The notes: a model not told the origin generated them from the letters alone. Positions 1 to 10,656 are shown, counted from the stretch's first letter. The stretch is DNA of 64,000 nucleotides from Serratia silvae (GCF_023282985.1 NZ_JAGQDC010000011.1:103684-167683), one strand, 5' to 3'. Translations and numbers: made by a program.

Positions 1-42
1 AACTGGATGCCAACGATTTCAAAGAATGATGTTTTCTTTTCT

Positions 43-62
43 GAACCTGCATGTGCAGGTTC
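43..62. repeat. Perfect 9-bp inverted repeat upstream of nadE
   Basis: GAACCTGCA and TGCAGGTTC are separated by only 2 bp. No T-run follows on either strand, so an intrinsic terminator is unlikely. It lies about 65 bp before the nadE start and could be an operator for an unknown regulator, or a trace of the upstream gene's end. Confidence 0.4.
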
Positions 63-128
63 TCAACAAATTAGCCGGAATGATTTACACTCCGTTTTCT
101 TTGTTGTGGCATGGCAGACCATAGAAAT

Positions 129-1751
129 ATGAGCAGATCACTTTCCATTGCGTTGGCCCAGCTTAATTTGCTGGTGGGCGATATTGAAGGCAACAGCGAG
201 CGCATGTTGCAAACCGTGCAGGAGCAGCAGAAGGCGGGAGCCGATCTGGTCATGTTCACCGAACTGGCGCTGTCTGGCTATCCGCCGGAAGACTTGCTGT
301 ACCGTGATGATTTTTATCAGCGCTGCGATACCCAGCTAAGCCGTTTGCAGCAGGCCTCTGCCGATGTGGCGATCCTGGTCGGTCACCCGTGGCGTGAAGA
401 CGGCAAACTGTATAACGCGCTGTCTCTGTTCTCAGAAGGTGCTTTGCAGGCTCGTTACTTCAAGCAACAGCTGCCTAACTACGGCGTATTCGATGAGAAG
501 CGCTATTTCCATGCGGGCGATAAAAACTGCGTGGTGGAGCTGAAGGGTTACCGCCTGGGGCTGCTGATCTGTGAAGACCTGTGGTTCCCGGAACCGGTCG
601 ATGCGGCGAAAGCGGCGGGGGCAGAGATCCTACTGTCGATCAACGCTTCCCCGTATAACCGTGAAAAGCCGTATATCCGCAAGACCCTGATGGCGGGCCA
701 CTGCCAGCGTACCGGTCTGCCGTTGGTCTATCTGAATCAGATCGGTGGGCAGGATGAGCTGATTTTCGACGGCTGTTCAAAAGTCTTTGATGCCGCTGGC
801 AATATGACCCATCGCCTGGCGGCTTTCGCCGAGCAGGTGACTCTGCTTGAGTTCAACGGCCTGCAAGTGGTGCCGATGACGGCCCCGGCGGCAGAGTTGC
901 CGCAGCTGGCGCAGGTGTATGAAGCGCTGGTGCTGGCCGTACGCGACTATGTGACCAAGAACGGTTTCAAAGGTGCGGTGCTGGGCTTGTCCGGCGGGAT
1001 CGACTCGGCGCTGACTTTGGCAATCGCCGTGGATGCGTTGGGTAAAGACAAGGTTCAGGCCTTGATGATGCCATTCCGCTACACGGCGGATATCAGCATC
1101 GCCGATGCCAAGGAAGAGGCCGAAATCCTCGGCATCGAATTTGACGTCGTCTCGATTGAACCGATGTTCGACGCCTTTATGGGCCAGCTCGCCCCGATGT
1201 TTGCTGATAGCGCACGGGATACCACCGAAGAAAACCTGCAAGCCCGCTGCCGTGGCGTGGTGCTGATGGCGCTGTCTAACAAACGCGGCAGCATCGTGTT
1301 AACCACGGGTAACAAAAGCGAAGTGGCTGTTGGTTATTGCACGCTATATGGTGATATGGCTGGTGGTTTCGACGTATTGAAAGATGTGCCGAAAACGCTG
1401 GTGTTCAAGCTTTCCGAATACCGTAATACCGTCTCCTACGTGATCCCTCAGCGGGTGATTGATCGTCCACCGTCTGCCGAACTGGCGCCGGATCAGCTCG
1501 ATCAGGACAGCCTGCCGCCGTATGACATTCTGGATGCTATTCTGGAAGGTTATGTCGAGCGTGATAAATCGGTAGCCGATCTGGTTGCTGAGGGCTTTGA
1601 AGAAGCCGTGGTGCGCAAGGTGATCCGCCTGGTGGACATCAACGAGTACAAACGCCGTCAGGCCGCCGTCGGGCCGCGCATTACCGCTCGTAACTTTGGC
1701 AAAGACCGCCGCTACCCGATCACCTCCGGCTTTGGCCGTAAAAATTGGTAA
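129..1751 (+). CDS. nadE: Glutamine-dependent NAD+ synthetase
   Basis: Catalyses the last step of NAD biosynthesis, amidating deamido-NAD with ammonia released from glutamine. The 540-residue protein has an N-terminal nitrilase-type glutaminase domain with a visible Glu45, Lys112, Cys148 triad (FTELALSGYPPE, FKQQLPNYG, LLICEDLW). A C-terminal synthetase domain carries the PP-loop SGGIDS at 288-293. A start at 111 in the same frame would add six residues. I chose 129 because the family normally begins MSRSLSIALAQLN, although neither start has a strong ribosome site. This is the long two-domain form, not the short ammonia-dependent NadE of E. coli. glnB follows 13 bp later, so the two are probably co-transcribed. 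Confidence 0.95.
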   Translation: MSRSLSIALAQLNLLVGDIEGNSERMLQTVQEQQKAGADLVMFTELALSGYPPEDLLYRDDFYQRCDTQLSRLQQASADVAILVGHPWREDGKLYNALSLFSEGALQARYFKQQLPNYGVFDEKRYFHAGDKNCVVELKGYRLGLLICEDLWFPEPVDAAKAAGAEILLSINASPYNREKPYIRKTLMAGHCQRTGLPLVYLNQIGGQDELIFDGCSKVFDAAGNMTHRLAAFAEQVTLLEFNGLQVVPMTAPAAELPQLAQVYEALVLAVRDYVTKNGFKGAVLGLSGGIDSALTLAIAVDALGKDKVQALMMPFRYTADISIADAKEEAEILGIEFDVVSIEPMFDAFMGQLAPMFADSARDTTEENLQARCRGVVLMALSNKRGSIVLTTGNKSEVAVGYCTLYGDMAGGFDVLKDVPKTLVFKLSEYRNTVSYVIPQRVIDRPPSAELAPDQLDQDSLPPYDILDAILEGYVERDKSVADLVAEGFEEAVVRKVIRLVDINEYKRRQAAVGPRITARNFGKDRRYPITSGFGRKNW

Positions 1752-1755
1752 TTAA

Positions 1756-2103
<348 letters not shown>

Positions 2104-2132
2104 TCATTTGGCTGACAAGCCCCAACAAGTTC

Positions 2133-2172
2133 ACAACAAAGGCGTGGCTTAGCTGCGCCTTTGTTGTTTTTG
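2133..2172 (+). terminator. Intrinsic terminator of nadE-glnB
   Basis: A perfect 12-bp stem (ACAACAAAGGCG with CGCCTTTGTTGT), an 11-nt loop and a following T-run. Confidence 0.9.
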
Positions 2173-2293
2173 TGCACTCCCTCCCCCTTTGCGTTCTAAA
2201 AAAGCGAACGATATCGCGTTTTTCACACATTTCCTGATGGCTTGCCGGTGAGCATCTACACTCAAACCAACTGTTTTGTTTGAGGTTGCTACC

Positions 2294-3217
2294 ATGATGA
2301 CGTTACGCCAAATCCGCCATTTTATTGCTGTGGCCGAAACCGGGTCGATCTCTGCGGCGGCGCAGGCGGTGTTTGTGTCACAGTCTTCGCTCACGCTGGC
2401 AATCCAGCAGTTGGAAACCGACATTGGCGTCCGGCTGTTTGAGCGTCACGCCAAGGGGATGAACCTAACCCACCAGGGGCACCAGTTCCTGCGCCAGTCG
2501 TACCTGATCCTGGCGACGGTGGATAATGCCAAGCGCAGCCTGCAACTGGGCACCGAAAGCCTGAGTGGCAAATTGACCATCGGCGTCACCAGCCTGGTGG
2601 CGGGGTATTTCCTGGTGGAGCTGCTCAAGCGCTTCAAGTCTGCCTATCCCAACGTGACCATCCAGGTGATTGAGGACGAACGGCCCTATATCGAGCATTT
2701 GCTGGTGAGCGGTGAAATCGATATAGGGGTACTGATCCTGTCGAACATTGAAGATCGCGATGCCCTACAGACCGAAGTGCTGATGCATTCCCCATATCGC
2801 CTGTGGCTGCCGCCGTTGCACCCGCTGCTGGAGCACGAAAGCATCGGTTTGGCAGACGTGGCCAAACAGCCACTGATCCAGCTCAACGTCGATGAAATGG
2901 ACGTTCATGCCCGGCGCATCTGGGGACGAGCGGGCCTGAAGCCGGAGATCGCCATGAAAACCGCCTCTACCGAAGCGGTGCGCAGCCTGGTGGCGGCGGG
3001 CATGGGCATTGCCATCCTGCCGGATATGGCTTACCGCGCCTGGTCGTTGGAGGGCAATATGATTGAAGCGCGCAAGCTGGTGGATTTGTTGGAACCGCTG
3101 GATATCGGCCTGGCCTGGCGGCGTGGCAGCGCACGGCCTGAATTGGTGACGCCATTCCTCACTATTGCGCGTGAGAACAGTAAAACGAACATGACCGGCC
3201 TTAAGCCTTCGATTTAA
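2294..3217 (+). CDS. LysR-family transcriptional regulator
   Basis: About 307 residues. An N-terminal winged helix-turn-helix (MTLRQIRHFIAVAETGSISAA, then FVSQSSLTLAIQQLE) precedes a LysR effector-binding domain. I chose ATG 2294 because a TGAGG ribosome site lies 8 bp upstream; an in-frame start at 2276 is less well supported. The gene is in the same direction as, and 111 bp before, the aldehyde dehydrogenase that opens the polyamine-use cluster, so it is the obvious candidate regulator of that cluster. Its inducer cannot be told from sequence. It resembles LysR proteins that control aromatic or amine catabolism, but I cannot name an orthologue. Confidence 0.85.
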   Translation: MMTLRQIRHFIAVAETGSISAAAQAVFVSQSSLTLAIQQLETDIGVRLFERHAKGMNLTHQGHQFLRQSYLILATVDNAKRSLQLGTESLSGKLTIGVTSLVAGYFLVELLKRFKSAYPNVTIQVIEDERPYIEHLLVSGEIDIGVLILSNIEDRDALQTEVLMHSPYRLWLPPLHPLLEHESIGLADVAKQPLIQLNVDEMDVHARRIWGRAGLKPEIAMKTASTEAVRSLVAAGMGIAILPDMAYRAWSLEGNMIEARKLVDLLEPLDIGLAWRRGSARPELVTPFLTIARENSKTNMTGLKPSI

Positions 3218-3279
3218 TCGAACGCTGCCTTCAGTATTTAGAATTTGTTGTCCGCAGTGCGCTCGCTTAGTCTGATTAA

Positions 3280-3301
3280 AACTAACTTATCACATTTAGT
3301 T
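3280..3301. promoter_or_regulatory. Dyad in the leader of the polyamine cluster
   Basis: AACTAA and TTAGTT are separated by 10 bp in an AT-rich stretch, ending 27 bp before the start codon of the first aldehyde dehydrogenase. The size and position suit a LysR-type or other regulator site. This is inference from symmetry alone. Confidence 0.35.
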
Positions 3302-3328
3302 AACGTTTTTGTCACATAAGGCGGCGCA

Positions 3329-4792
3329 ATGGCAGAGCTACAGTTGGTTTCAGGTTTGTCCTGTCGGCAATTCATTAACGGCGAGTCGATTGAAGGTGAA
3401 GGCCATCAGGAGCCCATTGTTAATCCTGCCAATGGTGAAACACTGGTTTCTATTGCTGAGGCAACGCCAACCCAGGTCGGTAACGCAGTTGCCGCCGCGC
3501 AGCAGGCATTTTCCCACTGGTCACGTACCACTCCCGCTTTCCGGGCAGCAGTCCTGCTGCGCATTGCCGATGCCATTGAGCGGCAGGCAGAACATCTGGC
3601 ACGCCTTGAAGCGCTGAACTGCGGCAAACCTTTCCATCAGGCACTGAACGACGATCTCCCTGCGGCCATTGACGTATTCCGTTTCTTCGCCGGGGCGGTG
3701 CGTACCCAGCAGGGTCAGTTGGCCGGTGAATATATTGAGGGGCACACCTCAATGATCCGGCGTGACCCGATCGGCGTGGTGGCTTCCATCGCGCCTTGGA
3801 ACTATCCGCTGATGATGGCGGCCTGGAAGATTGCTCCGGCGCTGGCCGCGGGCAACACCGTAGTATTCAAACCCTCCGAACATACGCCATTGACTATCTT
3901 GGCCTTGGTGCCTGCGTTGCAGGAAATCCTGCCGCCAGGCGTGTTGAACATCGTCTATGGCGGTGGTGAAGGGGTGGGCAGCCATCTGGTTGGTCATCCG
4001 CAGGTTCGCTTGGTTTCCGTTACCGGCGATATTGTTACCGGGCAAAAAATCTTGCAGGCGGCAGTCAAAAGCGTCAAGCGCACCCATCTGGAACTGGGCG
4101 GTAAAGCCCCAGTGATCGTCTGTGACGATGCCGATCTGGATGAGGTCGTCAGCAGTATCCGCACCTTCGGTTACTACAATGCCGGGCAGGATTGCACCGC
4201 AGCCTGTCGCATTTACGCCCAGGCAGGCATCTATCCGAAGCTGGTGGAAGCCTTGGGGGACGCGGTCTCCAGCCTGCGCTTTGCCCGCAAGCGTGACGAA
4301 GATAATGAAATCGGCCCGCTGATCAGTAGCCGCCAGCGTGACCGGGTCGCCAGCTTTGTCGAACGGGCTCTCAGCCAGCCACATATCGAATTGATTACTG
4401 GTGCCGCAGCGCACTCCGGCCCCGGCTTTTACTACCAGCCCACGCTATTGGCTGGCTGCCTGCAAACCGATGAAATCGTCCAGCGTGAAGTGTTTGGCCC
4501 GGTGGTCAGCGTGACGCGTTTCGACACCCTGGAGCAGGCGGTGACCTGGGCCAACGACTCCGAATACGGTCTGGCCTCCTCGGTGTGGACACAGAATATC
4601 GACCGTGCGTTGCATATCGCGGCGCATCTGCAATATGGCAGTACCTGGATCAATACCCACTTTACGCTGGCGAGCGAAATGCCCCACGGCGGCTTAAAGC
4701 GCTCCGGCTACGGCAAAGATCTCTCCAGCGATTCATTACAGGATTACAGCGTTGTCCGGCATGTGATGGCGAAGTTCAAAGCTAGCTTCTAG
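3329..4792 (+). CDS. Aldehyde dehydrogenase, PatD-like paralogue
   Basis: A 487-residue NAD(P)-dependent aldehyde dehydrogenase. It shows the cofactor-site motif PWNYPL, the general-base Glu in LELGGKAP, and catalytic Cys289 in [10 protein letters not shown]. It is visibly a close relative of the PatD encoded at 9043-10467, sharing long identical blocks such as [10 protein letters not shown] and [14 protein letters not shown]. The likely substrates are therefore amino-aldehydes from polyamine breakdown, such as 4-aminobutanal or 3-aminopropanal. It opens the gene run that continues into the YdcSTUV-type importer. Exact substrate not assignable; betaine aldehyde is an alternative. Confidence 0.85.
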   Translation: MAELQLVSGLSCRQFINGESIEGEGHQEPIVNPANGETLVSIAEATPTQVGNAVAAAQQAFSHWSRTTPAFRAAVLLRIADAIERQAEHLARLEALNCGKPFHQALNDDLPAAIDVFRFFAGAVRTQQGQLAGEYIEGHTSMIRRDPIGVVASIAPWNYPLMMAAWKIAPALAAGNTVVFKPSEHTPLTILALVPALQEILPPGVLNIVYGGGEGVGSHLVGHPQVRLVSVTGDIVTGQKILQAAVKSVKRTHLELGGKAPVIVCDDADLDEVVSSIRTFGYYNAGQDCTAACRIYAQAGIYPKLVEALGDAVSSLRFARKRDEDNEIGPLISSRQRDRVASFVERALSQPHIELITGAAAHSGPGFYYQPTLLAGCLQTDEIVQREVFGPVVSVTRFDTLEQAVTWANDSEYGLASSVWTQNIDRALHIAAHLQYGSTWINTHFTLASEMPHGGLKRSGYGKDLSSDSLQDYSVVRHVMAKFKASF

Positions 4793-4871
4793 CTAGCCAC
4801 ACGGCCGATTAATAATCGGCGGCAACCGTTCCTTGCCGCACTTTAAACTACGCAACACAGGGGTAATTACG

Positions 4872-6023
4872 ATGGGAAAAACACACGCAATCACCACAGT
4901 CACCGCACTCTGTATGACGATCCTTTGCGGTATGGCTCAGGCCGCCGATACGCCGCAGCCGTTGGGTAAAGGGGAAGGGCGCTTGGATATCATCGCCTGG
5001 CCCGGTTACATCGAACGTGGTCAGTCCGACAAGAACTACGACTGGGTGACCCAGTTTGAGAAACAGACCGGTTGTGCGGTGAATGTGAAAACCGCCGCGA
5101 CCTCGGATGAAATGGTCAGCCTGATGGCGAAAGGCGGTTACGATCTGGTGACTGCTTCCGGCGATGCCTCGTTGCGCCTGATCTTCGGCAAACGCGTGCA
5201 GCCAATCAATACCGCGCTGATCCCTAACTGGAAGAATATCGACCCACGTCTGTTAAACGGCCCTTGGTACAACGTGGCGGGTAAAACCTACGGTACGCCG
5301 TATCAGTGGGGGCCAAACCTGCTGATGTATAACACCAAAACCTTCCCGACGCCGCCAGACAGCTGGGCCGTAGTGTTCCAGCAACAAAACCTGCCGGACG
5401 GCAAGACCAACCAGGGTCGGGTGCAGGCTTACGACGGTCCAATCTATATCGCCGATGCGGCACTGTTCCTGAAGGCCACTCAACCCCAGCTTGGCATCAC
5501 CGATCCTTACCAACTGAACGAAGAGCAGTATCAGGCGGCGCTGAAACTGTTGCGCAGCCAGCACGCGCTGATCCACCGCTACTGGCATGACACCTCGGTT
5601 CAGATGAGCGATTTCAAAAACGAAGGCGTGGTGGCCTCCAGCGCCTGGCCGTACCAGGCCAATGCCCTGAAAGGCGAAGGCCAGCCTATCGCTACCGTAT
5701 TCCCGAAAGAAGGGGTTACCGGTTGGGCAGATACCACCATGTTGCACGCTGAGGCTAAGCATCCAAGCTGTGCCTACCAGTGGATGAACTGGTCGCTGGA
5801 GCCGAAGGTGCAAGGTGACGTGGCTGCCTGGTTTGGTTCGTTACCAGCGGTTCCAGCAGGTTGCAAAGCCAGCACCTTACTCGGTGACAAAGGGTGTGAA
5901 ACCAACGGCTTCAACCAGTTCGACAAAATTGCCTTCTGGAAAACGCCACAGGCAGAGGGCGGCAAGTTCGTCCCTTATAGCCGCTGGACCCAGGATTACA
6001 TCGCCATTATGGGCGGTAGATAA
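4872..6023 (+). CDS. ydcS: Polyamine-type ABC transporter substrate-binding protein YdcS
   Basis: Periplasmic solute-binding protein of the PotD family. ATG 4872 gives a signal peptide ending AQA before ADTPQ; the in-frame start at 4833 would put extra residues before it. The mature part (RLDIIAWPGYIERG, VNVKTAATSDEMVSLM, YGTPYQWGPNLLMYN, WTQDYIAIMGGR) matches E. coli YdcS closely as I remember it. It feeds the YdcT/U/V permease. E. coli YdcS has also been reported to act as a polyhydroxybutyrate synthase, which this sequence does not test. The neighbours argue for spermidine, putrescine or aminobutanal uptake. Confidence 0.9.
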   Translation: MGKTHAITTVTALCMTILCGMAQAADTPQPLGKGEGRLDIIAWPGYIERGQSDKNYDWVTQFEKQTGCAVNVKTAATSDEMVSLMAKGGYDLVTASGDASLRLIFGKRVQPINTALIPNWKNIDPRLLNGPWYNVAGKTYGTPYQWGPNLLMYNTKTFPTPPDSWAVVFQQQNLPDGKTNQGRVQAYDGPIYIADAALFLKATQPQLGITDPYQLNEEQYQAALKLLRSQHALIHRYWHDTSVQMSDFKNEGVVASSAWPYQANALKGEGQPIATVFPKEGVTGWADTTMLHAEAKHPSCAYQWMNWSLEPKVQGDVAAWFGSLPAVPAGCKASTLLGDKGCETNGFNQFDKIAFWKTPQAEGGKFVPYSRWTQDYIAIMGGR

Positions 6024-6058
6024 CCATCCTTGTTCTCCCCTGCGAGCGCCAGACGGCT

Positions 6059-6079
6059 CCCTCTCCCTTTGGGAGAGGG
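6059..6079. repeat. Intergenic palindrome of the GGGAGAGGG type
   Basis: CCCTCTCCC and GGGAGAGGG flank a TTT loop, followed by TTGGGGTGAGGGG. This hairpin type is scattered between genes in many enterobacteria. Here it lies between ydcS and ydcT and could stabilise the ydcS transcript end or lower downstream expression. Confidence 0.6.
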
Positions 6080-6112
6080 TTGGGGTGAGGGGATCTTTTT
6101 GGAGCGTACATC

Positions 6113-7141
6113 ATGACCATTGCTGTGCAGTTTATCGATGTCTCGCGCATTTTCGGCGATGTTCGCGCCGTGGATCGGGTTTCTGTTGAAATACAGGACG
6201 GCGAGTTTTTCTCCATGCTTGGGCCTTCTGGCTCGGGTAAAACCACCTGCCTGCGGCTGATCGCCGGTTTTGAGCAACTGAGCTCGGGCTCCATCCGTAT
6301 TCATGGGCAGGAGGCGAGCAATCTGCCGCCTTATCAGCGCGATGTGAATACCGTGTTCCAGGACTATGCGCTGTTCCCGCACATGTCGGTGCTGGAGAAC
6401 GTGGCCTACGGCCTGATGGTGAAAGGCGTTGCCAAGCGTGAGCGGCTGGCGCGGGCGAATCAGGCGCTGGAAAGCGTGGCGTTAGGATTTGCTGCCGAGC
6501 GTAAACCGGCGCACCTGTCTGGTGGTCAACGTCAGCGTGTGGCTTTGGCTCGTGCATTGGTCAATCGCCCACGCGTCCTGCTGCTGGACGAGCCGCTCGG
6601 GGCATTGGATCTGAAACTGCGCGAGCAGATGCAGGGGGAGTTGAAGAAGCTGCAACGCCAACTGGGCATCACCTTTATCTTCGTCACGCACGATCAAAGC
6701 GAAGCTCTGTCGATGTCCGATCGGGTGGCGGTATTTAACAATGGCCGTATTGAGCAGGTAGATGCGCCACGCGAACTGTATATGCGGCCAAGAACGCCGT
6801 TTGTTGCCGAGTTTGTCGGCACGTCTAACGTGGTACGCAGCGAACTGGCGGAGCGGTTGCTGGGGCAATCGGCCACCTTCTCGATCCGCCCGGAACATAT
6901 CCGCCTGTTGGATCAAAGCGGGGCAGCGCAGGGGGAAGTTCAGGTTCAGGGTACCTTGCAGGATATCCATTACCAAGGGGCGGCGACACGCTATGAAATC
7001 GCCCTGAGCAGCGGTGAGAAACTGCTGGTCAGCCAGGCTAACCCGCAGTGGCAGGCCGTGGCACAGCAGCGCCTGATCGGTCAGCCGGTCACCGCCTGTT
7101 GGGCCAGAGAGGCAATGGTACCGCTGCTGGAGGAGAGGTGA
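6113..7141 (+). CDS. ydcT: ABC transporter ATP-binding protein YdcT
   Basis: A 342-residue ATPase of the PotA type that powers the YdcUV permease. Visible motifs: Walker A GPSGSGKTT (37-45), signature LSGGQ (135-139), Walker B LLLDEP (156-161), switch His193 in VTHDQSEAL, and a C-terminal TOBE-like domain (SIRPEHIRLLD). It follows ydcS after 89 bp that hold a hairpin, and ends 1 bp before ydcU. Confidence 0.92.
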   Translation: MTIAVQFIDVSRIFGDVRAVDRVSVEIQDGEFFSMLGPSGSGKTTCLRLIAGFEQLSSGSIRIHGQEASNLPPYQRDVNTVFQDYALFPHMSVLENVAYGLMVKGVAKRERLARANQALESVALGFAAERKPAHLSGGQRQRVALARALVNRPRVLLLDEPLGALDLKLREQMQGELKKLQRQLGITFIFVTHDQSEALSMSDRVAVFNNGRIEQVDAPRELYMRPRTPFVAEFVGTSNVVRSELAERLLGQSATFSIRPEHIRLLDQSGAAQGEVQVQGTLQDIHYQGAATRYEIALSSGEKLLVSQANPQWQAVAQQRLIGQPVTACWAREAMVPLLEER

Positions 7142-7142
7142 G

Positions 7143-8087
7143 ATGGACGTGAGCATCGAGCAGCCGGCAGCGCCCGGCGGTAAAATTCGCGCGATTTCAA
7201 CCTACCTGTACCGCAAGCCAACGCTGTATCTGCTGTTGTTGCTGGTGCCACCGTTGCTGTGGTTTGGGGCAGTGTATCTTGGCTCGCTGCTGACCTTGCT
7301 GTGGCAGGGATTTTACACCTTCGACGATTTCACCATGACGGTGACGCCGGATCTGACCTTCGCCAACCTGAGCGCGCTGTTCAACCCGGCCAACTACGAC
7401 ATCATCGTGCGTACGCTGACCATGGCGGTGGTGGTTTCGCTGGCCAGTGCGGTGTTGGCATTTCCAATCGCCTATTACATGGCCCGTTACACCAGCGGCA
7501 AGGTAAAGGCGTTCTTTTATATCGCCGTGATGATGCCGATGTGGGCCAGCTACATCGTTAAAGCCTATGCCTGGACGCTGCTGCTGGCGAAAGACGGCGT
7601 GGCGCAGTGGTTCCTGCAACATATGGGGCTGGAGCCGGTGTTGGCGAGCATCCTGAGTATTCCCGGTGTGGGCGGTAATACGCTATCTACGTCTGGTCTT
7701 GGGCGCTTCCTGGTGTTTGTCTATATTTGGCTGCCGTTCATGATCTTACCGATCCAGGCGGCGTTAGAGCGCTTGCCACCTTCGTTACTGCACGCTTCTG
7801 CGGATCTGGGCGCGCGCCCGTCCCAAACGTTCCGCTATGTGATCCTGCCGCTGGCGGTACCGGGTATCGCAGCCGGTTCCATCTTCACCTTTTCACTGAC
7901 GCTGGGCGACTTTATCGTGCCACAGCTGGTGGGGCCGCCGGGGTACTTTATCGGCAGCATGGTGTATGCCCAACAGGGGGCGATCGGCAATATGCCGATG
8001 GCGGCCGCCTTTACGCTGGTGCCGATCGTCCTGATCGCCATTTATCTTTCGATTGTGAAACGCCTGGGGGCCTTCGATGCACTCTGA
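7143..8087 (+). CDS. ydcU: ABC transporter permease YdcU
   Basis: A 314-residue inner-membrane permease of the PotB type. It has a hydrophobic N-terminal segment ([20 protein letters not shown]), five or more further helices, and the EAA-like loop ([24 protein letters not shown]) that docks on the ATPase. A GGAGAGG ribosome site overlaps the end of ydcT. The 3' end overlaps ydcV by 11 bp, which implies translational coupling. Confidence 0.92.
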   Translation: MDVSIEQPAAPGGKIRAISTYLYRKPTLYLLLLLVPPLLWFGAVYLGSLLTLLWQGFYTFDDFTMTVTPDLTFANLSALFNPANYDIIVRTLTMAVVVSLASAVLAFPIAYYMARYTSGKVKAFFYIAVMMPMWASYIVKAYAWTLLLAKDGVAQWFLQHMGLEPVLASILSIPGVGGNTLSTSGLGRFLVFVYIWLPFMILPIQAALERLPPSLLHASADLGARPSQTFRYVILPLAVPGIAAGSIFTFSLTLGDFIVPQLVGPPGYFIGSMVYAQQGAIGNMPMAAAFTLVPIVLIAIYLSIVKRLGAFDAL

Positions 8088-8883
8088 ACGCGCGCCGTTA
8101 GGGCTGAAACTGGCTGCCTGGGGTGGCCTGATCTTCCTGCACTTCCCGATAGTGATTATCGCCATGTACGCCTTCAATACCGAAGACGCGGCATTCAGCT
8201 TCCCACCGCGGGGCTTTACCCTGCATTGGTTCAGCGTGGCGGCGGGGCGGCAGGACATTATTGATGCGGTACTGCTTTCAGTGCAGATCGCCTGCCTGGC
8301 CACGGCGATTGCGCTGGTGCTCGGCACGTTGGCAGCAGCGGCCCTGTATCGCCGGGACTTCTTCGGCAAGGACAGCATTTCGTTGCTGCTGCTGTTACCT
8401 ATTGCCTTGCCGGGGATCGTCACCGGTCTGGCGCTGCTGGCGGCCTTCAAGGCGTTGAATATCGAACCGGGGATCATGACGATCGTCATCGGTCATGCCA
8501 CCTTCTGCGTGGTGATCGTGTTCAACAACGTGATCGCCCGTTTCCGCCGTACCTCACACAGCCTGATCGAAGCCTCGATGGATTTGGGGGCCGATGGCTG
8601 GCAGACCTTCCGTTACGTGATCTTGCCTAACCTTGGCTCGGCACTGTTGGCGGGGGGCATGCTGGCCTTTGCCCTGTCATTCGACGAAATCATCGTGACC
8701 ACCTTCACCGCCGGGCACGAACGTACGCTGCCGCTGTGGCTGCTGAACCAGTTGGGCCGCCCACGTGATGTGCCGATCACCAACGTGGTCGCGCTGTCGG
8801 TGATGGTATTGACGATGTTCCCGATCCTGGGCGCGTACTACCTGACCAAGGGCGGAGAAAGCGTCACAGGCAGCGGTAAATAA
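8077..8883 (+). CDS. ydcV: ABC transporter permease YdcV
   Basis: A 268-residue PotC-type partner of YdcU. It has about six membrane segments and the EAA loop ([23 protein letters not shown]). It overlaps ydcU by 11 bp. With YdcS and YdcT it completes a polyamine-family importer. patD follows after a 159-bp gap containing a degenerate ERIC copy. Confidence 0.92.
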   Translation: MHSERAPLGLKLAAWGGLIFLHFPIVIIAMYAFNTEDAAFSFPPRGFTLHWFSVAAGRQDIIDAVLLSVQIACLATAIALVLGTLAAAALYRRDFFGKDSISLLLLLPIALPGIVTGLALLAAFKALNIEPGIMTIVIGHATFCVVIVFNNVIARFRRTSHSLIEASMDLGADGWQTFRYVILPNLGSALLAGGMLAFALSFDEIIVTTFTAGHERTLPLWLLNQLGRPRDVPITNVVALSVMVLTMFPILGAYYLTKGGESVTGSGK

Positions 8884-8888
8884 CATCC

Positions 8889-8955
8889 ACTTCGTCTTTC
8901 AAGCCATATGCGTTGTTGGCTGCGAGCGTAGCTATGACGTGAAATCCATTGGGGA
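8889..8955. repeat. Degenerate short ERIC element
   Basis: The ends TTCGTCTTTCAAG and GAAATCCATTGGGG match the termini of the intact ERIC copies here. The central part is largely lost and the sequence has drifted. It lies between ydcV and patD. Confidence 0.6.
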
Positions 8956-9042
8956 TGGGAACTGTATCTCTAAGAATGAATAACGAGGTATTTGCCATAA
9001 AGGCAGGCACCGAATTACGCCAATATTTCAAAGGATAACCCT

Positions 9043-10467
9043 ATGCAAAGCCAACTGCTGATTAATGGTCAACTGGTTACCGGCCAGGGCGAAAAGTTGC
9101 CGGTCTACAACCCGGCGACGGGAGAAGTGATTGTGCAGGTGGCCGAGGCCAGCGCACAGCAGGTTGAAGAGGCCGTGCAGGCCGCCGATGCGGCGTTTGA
9201 ACAGTGGGGGCAAACCACCCCGAAAGAGCGTGCCGAACACTTACTGGCGCTGGCGGACGTGATTGACCAGCATGCTAAAACCTTCGCCAAACTGGAGTCC
9301 CTGAACTGCGGCAAGCCTTATCACTGCGCGCTGAATGACGAACTGCCTGCGGTAGCCGATGTCTTCCGCTTCTTCGCCGGTGCCAGCCGTTGCCTGAGTG
9401 GTATGGCGGCCGGTGAATATCTGGCGGGACACACTTCGATGATCCGTCGCGATCCGCTGGGTGTGGTGGCTTCGATTGCTCCCTGGAACTACCCGCTGAT
9501 GATGGCCGCCTGGAAGTTGGCACCCGCGTTGGCGGCAGGGAACTGCGTAGTGATCAAACCTTCTGAACAGACGCCGCTGACCACCTTCAAGCTGGCCGAA
9601 TTGGCCGCTGCCGTGTTCCCGCCGGGCGTGCTTAACGTGCTGTTTGGCCGTGGTGCCAGCGTGGGCGATGTGCTGACCGGCCACGACAAGGTGCGGATGG
9701 TGTCTCTTACCGGCTCTATTGCTACTGGCGAGCATATCATTGCCCATACCGCACCTGGGATTAAACGCACCCATATGGAGCTGGGGGGGAAAGCACCGGT
9801 AATCGTCTTTGATGATGCCGATATTCAGCAGGTCGTTGACGGCATCCGCACCTTCGGTTTTTACAATGCCGGGCAGGATTGCACCGCCGCCTGCCGGATC
9901 TATGCGCAAAAAGGCATTTACCCGCAACTGGTGAAAGCGCTGGGTGAAGCGGTGGCCAGCTTGAAGATCGGGCCACCGGAAGACAGCAGTACCGAACTGG
10001 GGCCGTTGATCACTTCCCAGCATCTGGAGCGGGTGATTGGCTTTGTTGAGCGGGCCAAAGCACTGCCTCATATCCAGGTGGTCACCGGGGGCGAAAAAGT
10101 CGCTGGCCCTGGCTTCTATTTCCAACCAACGCTGTTGGCAGGCGCGCGCCAGGAAGATGAGATCGTCCAGCGTGAAGTGTTTGGCCCGGTCGTGACGGTG
10201 ACAGAATTCGACGACGAAGCGCAGGTGCTGGCCTGGGCCAACGCCTCCAATTACGGTCTGGCTTCCTCCTTGTGGACGCGTGACGTAGGGCGTGCTCATC
10301 GCCTGAGCGCGCGTTTGCAGTACGGCTGCACCTGGGTGAATACCCACTTTATGCTGGTGAGCGAAATGCCGCACGGCGGGCAGAAGCTGTCTGGCTATGG
10401 TAAAGACATGTCGATGTACGGGCTGGAGGATTACACCGCCATTCGCCACGTCATGTTCAAACACTAA
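9043..10467 (+). CDS. patD: Gamma-aminobutyraldehyde dehydrogenase
   Basis: A 474-residue aldehyde dehydrogenase that matches E. coli PatD (YdcW) nearly end to end ([52 protein letters not shown]). It oxidises 4-aminobutanal (1-pyrroline) to GABA in putrescine and spermidine degradation. Catalytic Cys280 lies in [10 protein letters not shown] and the Glu in MELGGKAP. Its place after ydcSTUV is the same as in E. coli, and an AAGGA ribosome site precedes the ATG. Next to the spermidine dehydrogenase-like gene it has an obvious substrate source. Confidence 0.94.
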   Translation: MQSQLLINGQLVTGQGEKLPVYNPATGEVIVQVAEASAQQVEEAVQAADAAFEQWGQTTPKERAEHLLALADVIDQHAKTFAKLESLNCGKPYHCALNDELPAVADVFRFFAGASRCLSGMAAGEYLAGHTSMIRRDPLGVVASIAPWNYPLMMAAWKLAPALAAGNCVVIKPSEQTPLTTFKLAELAAAVFPPGVLNVLFGRGASVGDVLTGHDKVRMVSLTGSIATGEHIIAHTAPGIKRTHMELGGKAPVIVFDDADIQQVVDGIRTFGFYNAGQDCTAACRIYAQKGIYPQLVKALGEAVASLKIGPPEDSSTELGPLITSQHLERVIGFVERAKALPHIQVVTGGEKVAGPGFYFQPTLLAGARQEDEIVQREVFGPVVTVTEFDDEAQVLAWANASNYGLASSLWTRDVGRAHRLSARLQYGCTWVNTHFMLVSEMPHGGQKLSGYGKDMSMYGLEDYTAIRHVMFKH

Positions 10468-10542
10468 TCTGCTTGATCTGACAGGATTTATACGCACAAT
10501 AACGCGGCTCTCAGGCTGGCTTCGGCCGTCTTATATTAAAAT

Positions 10543-10656
10543 CCCCTATGGATTTCAAGCTGCAGCTAGGCGACAAGCTATCTCACCCCCAGGAGCTTAC
10601 GTTTAGTAAGTGACTGGGGTGTGATAGTGCAGATAGCAGCTTGAAAGACGACGGGG
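10543..10656. repeat. ERIC element
   Basis: A near-complete copy (about 114 bp), in the orientation starting CCCCTATGGATTTCAAG and ending CTTGAAAGACGACGGGG. It contains the ERIC core CCAGGAGCTTACG and AGTAAGTGACTGGGGT. One arm is about 8 bp shorter than in the full copies. It ends 18 bp before the next start codon, in the leader of the oxidoreductase gene. Confidence 0.9.

Noticed and set aside
9241..10497. Open frame of 418 codons on the minus strand
   Set aside because: It lies wholly opposite patD, is rich in His, Arg and Gln as expected for a shadow of a GC-rich gene, and matches no family. Similar shadows exist opposite ydcS, glyA and iscS.
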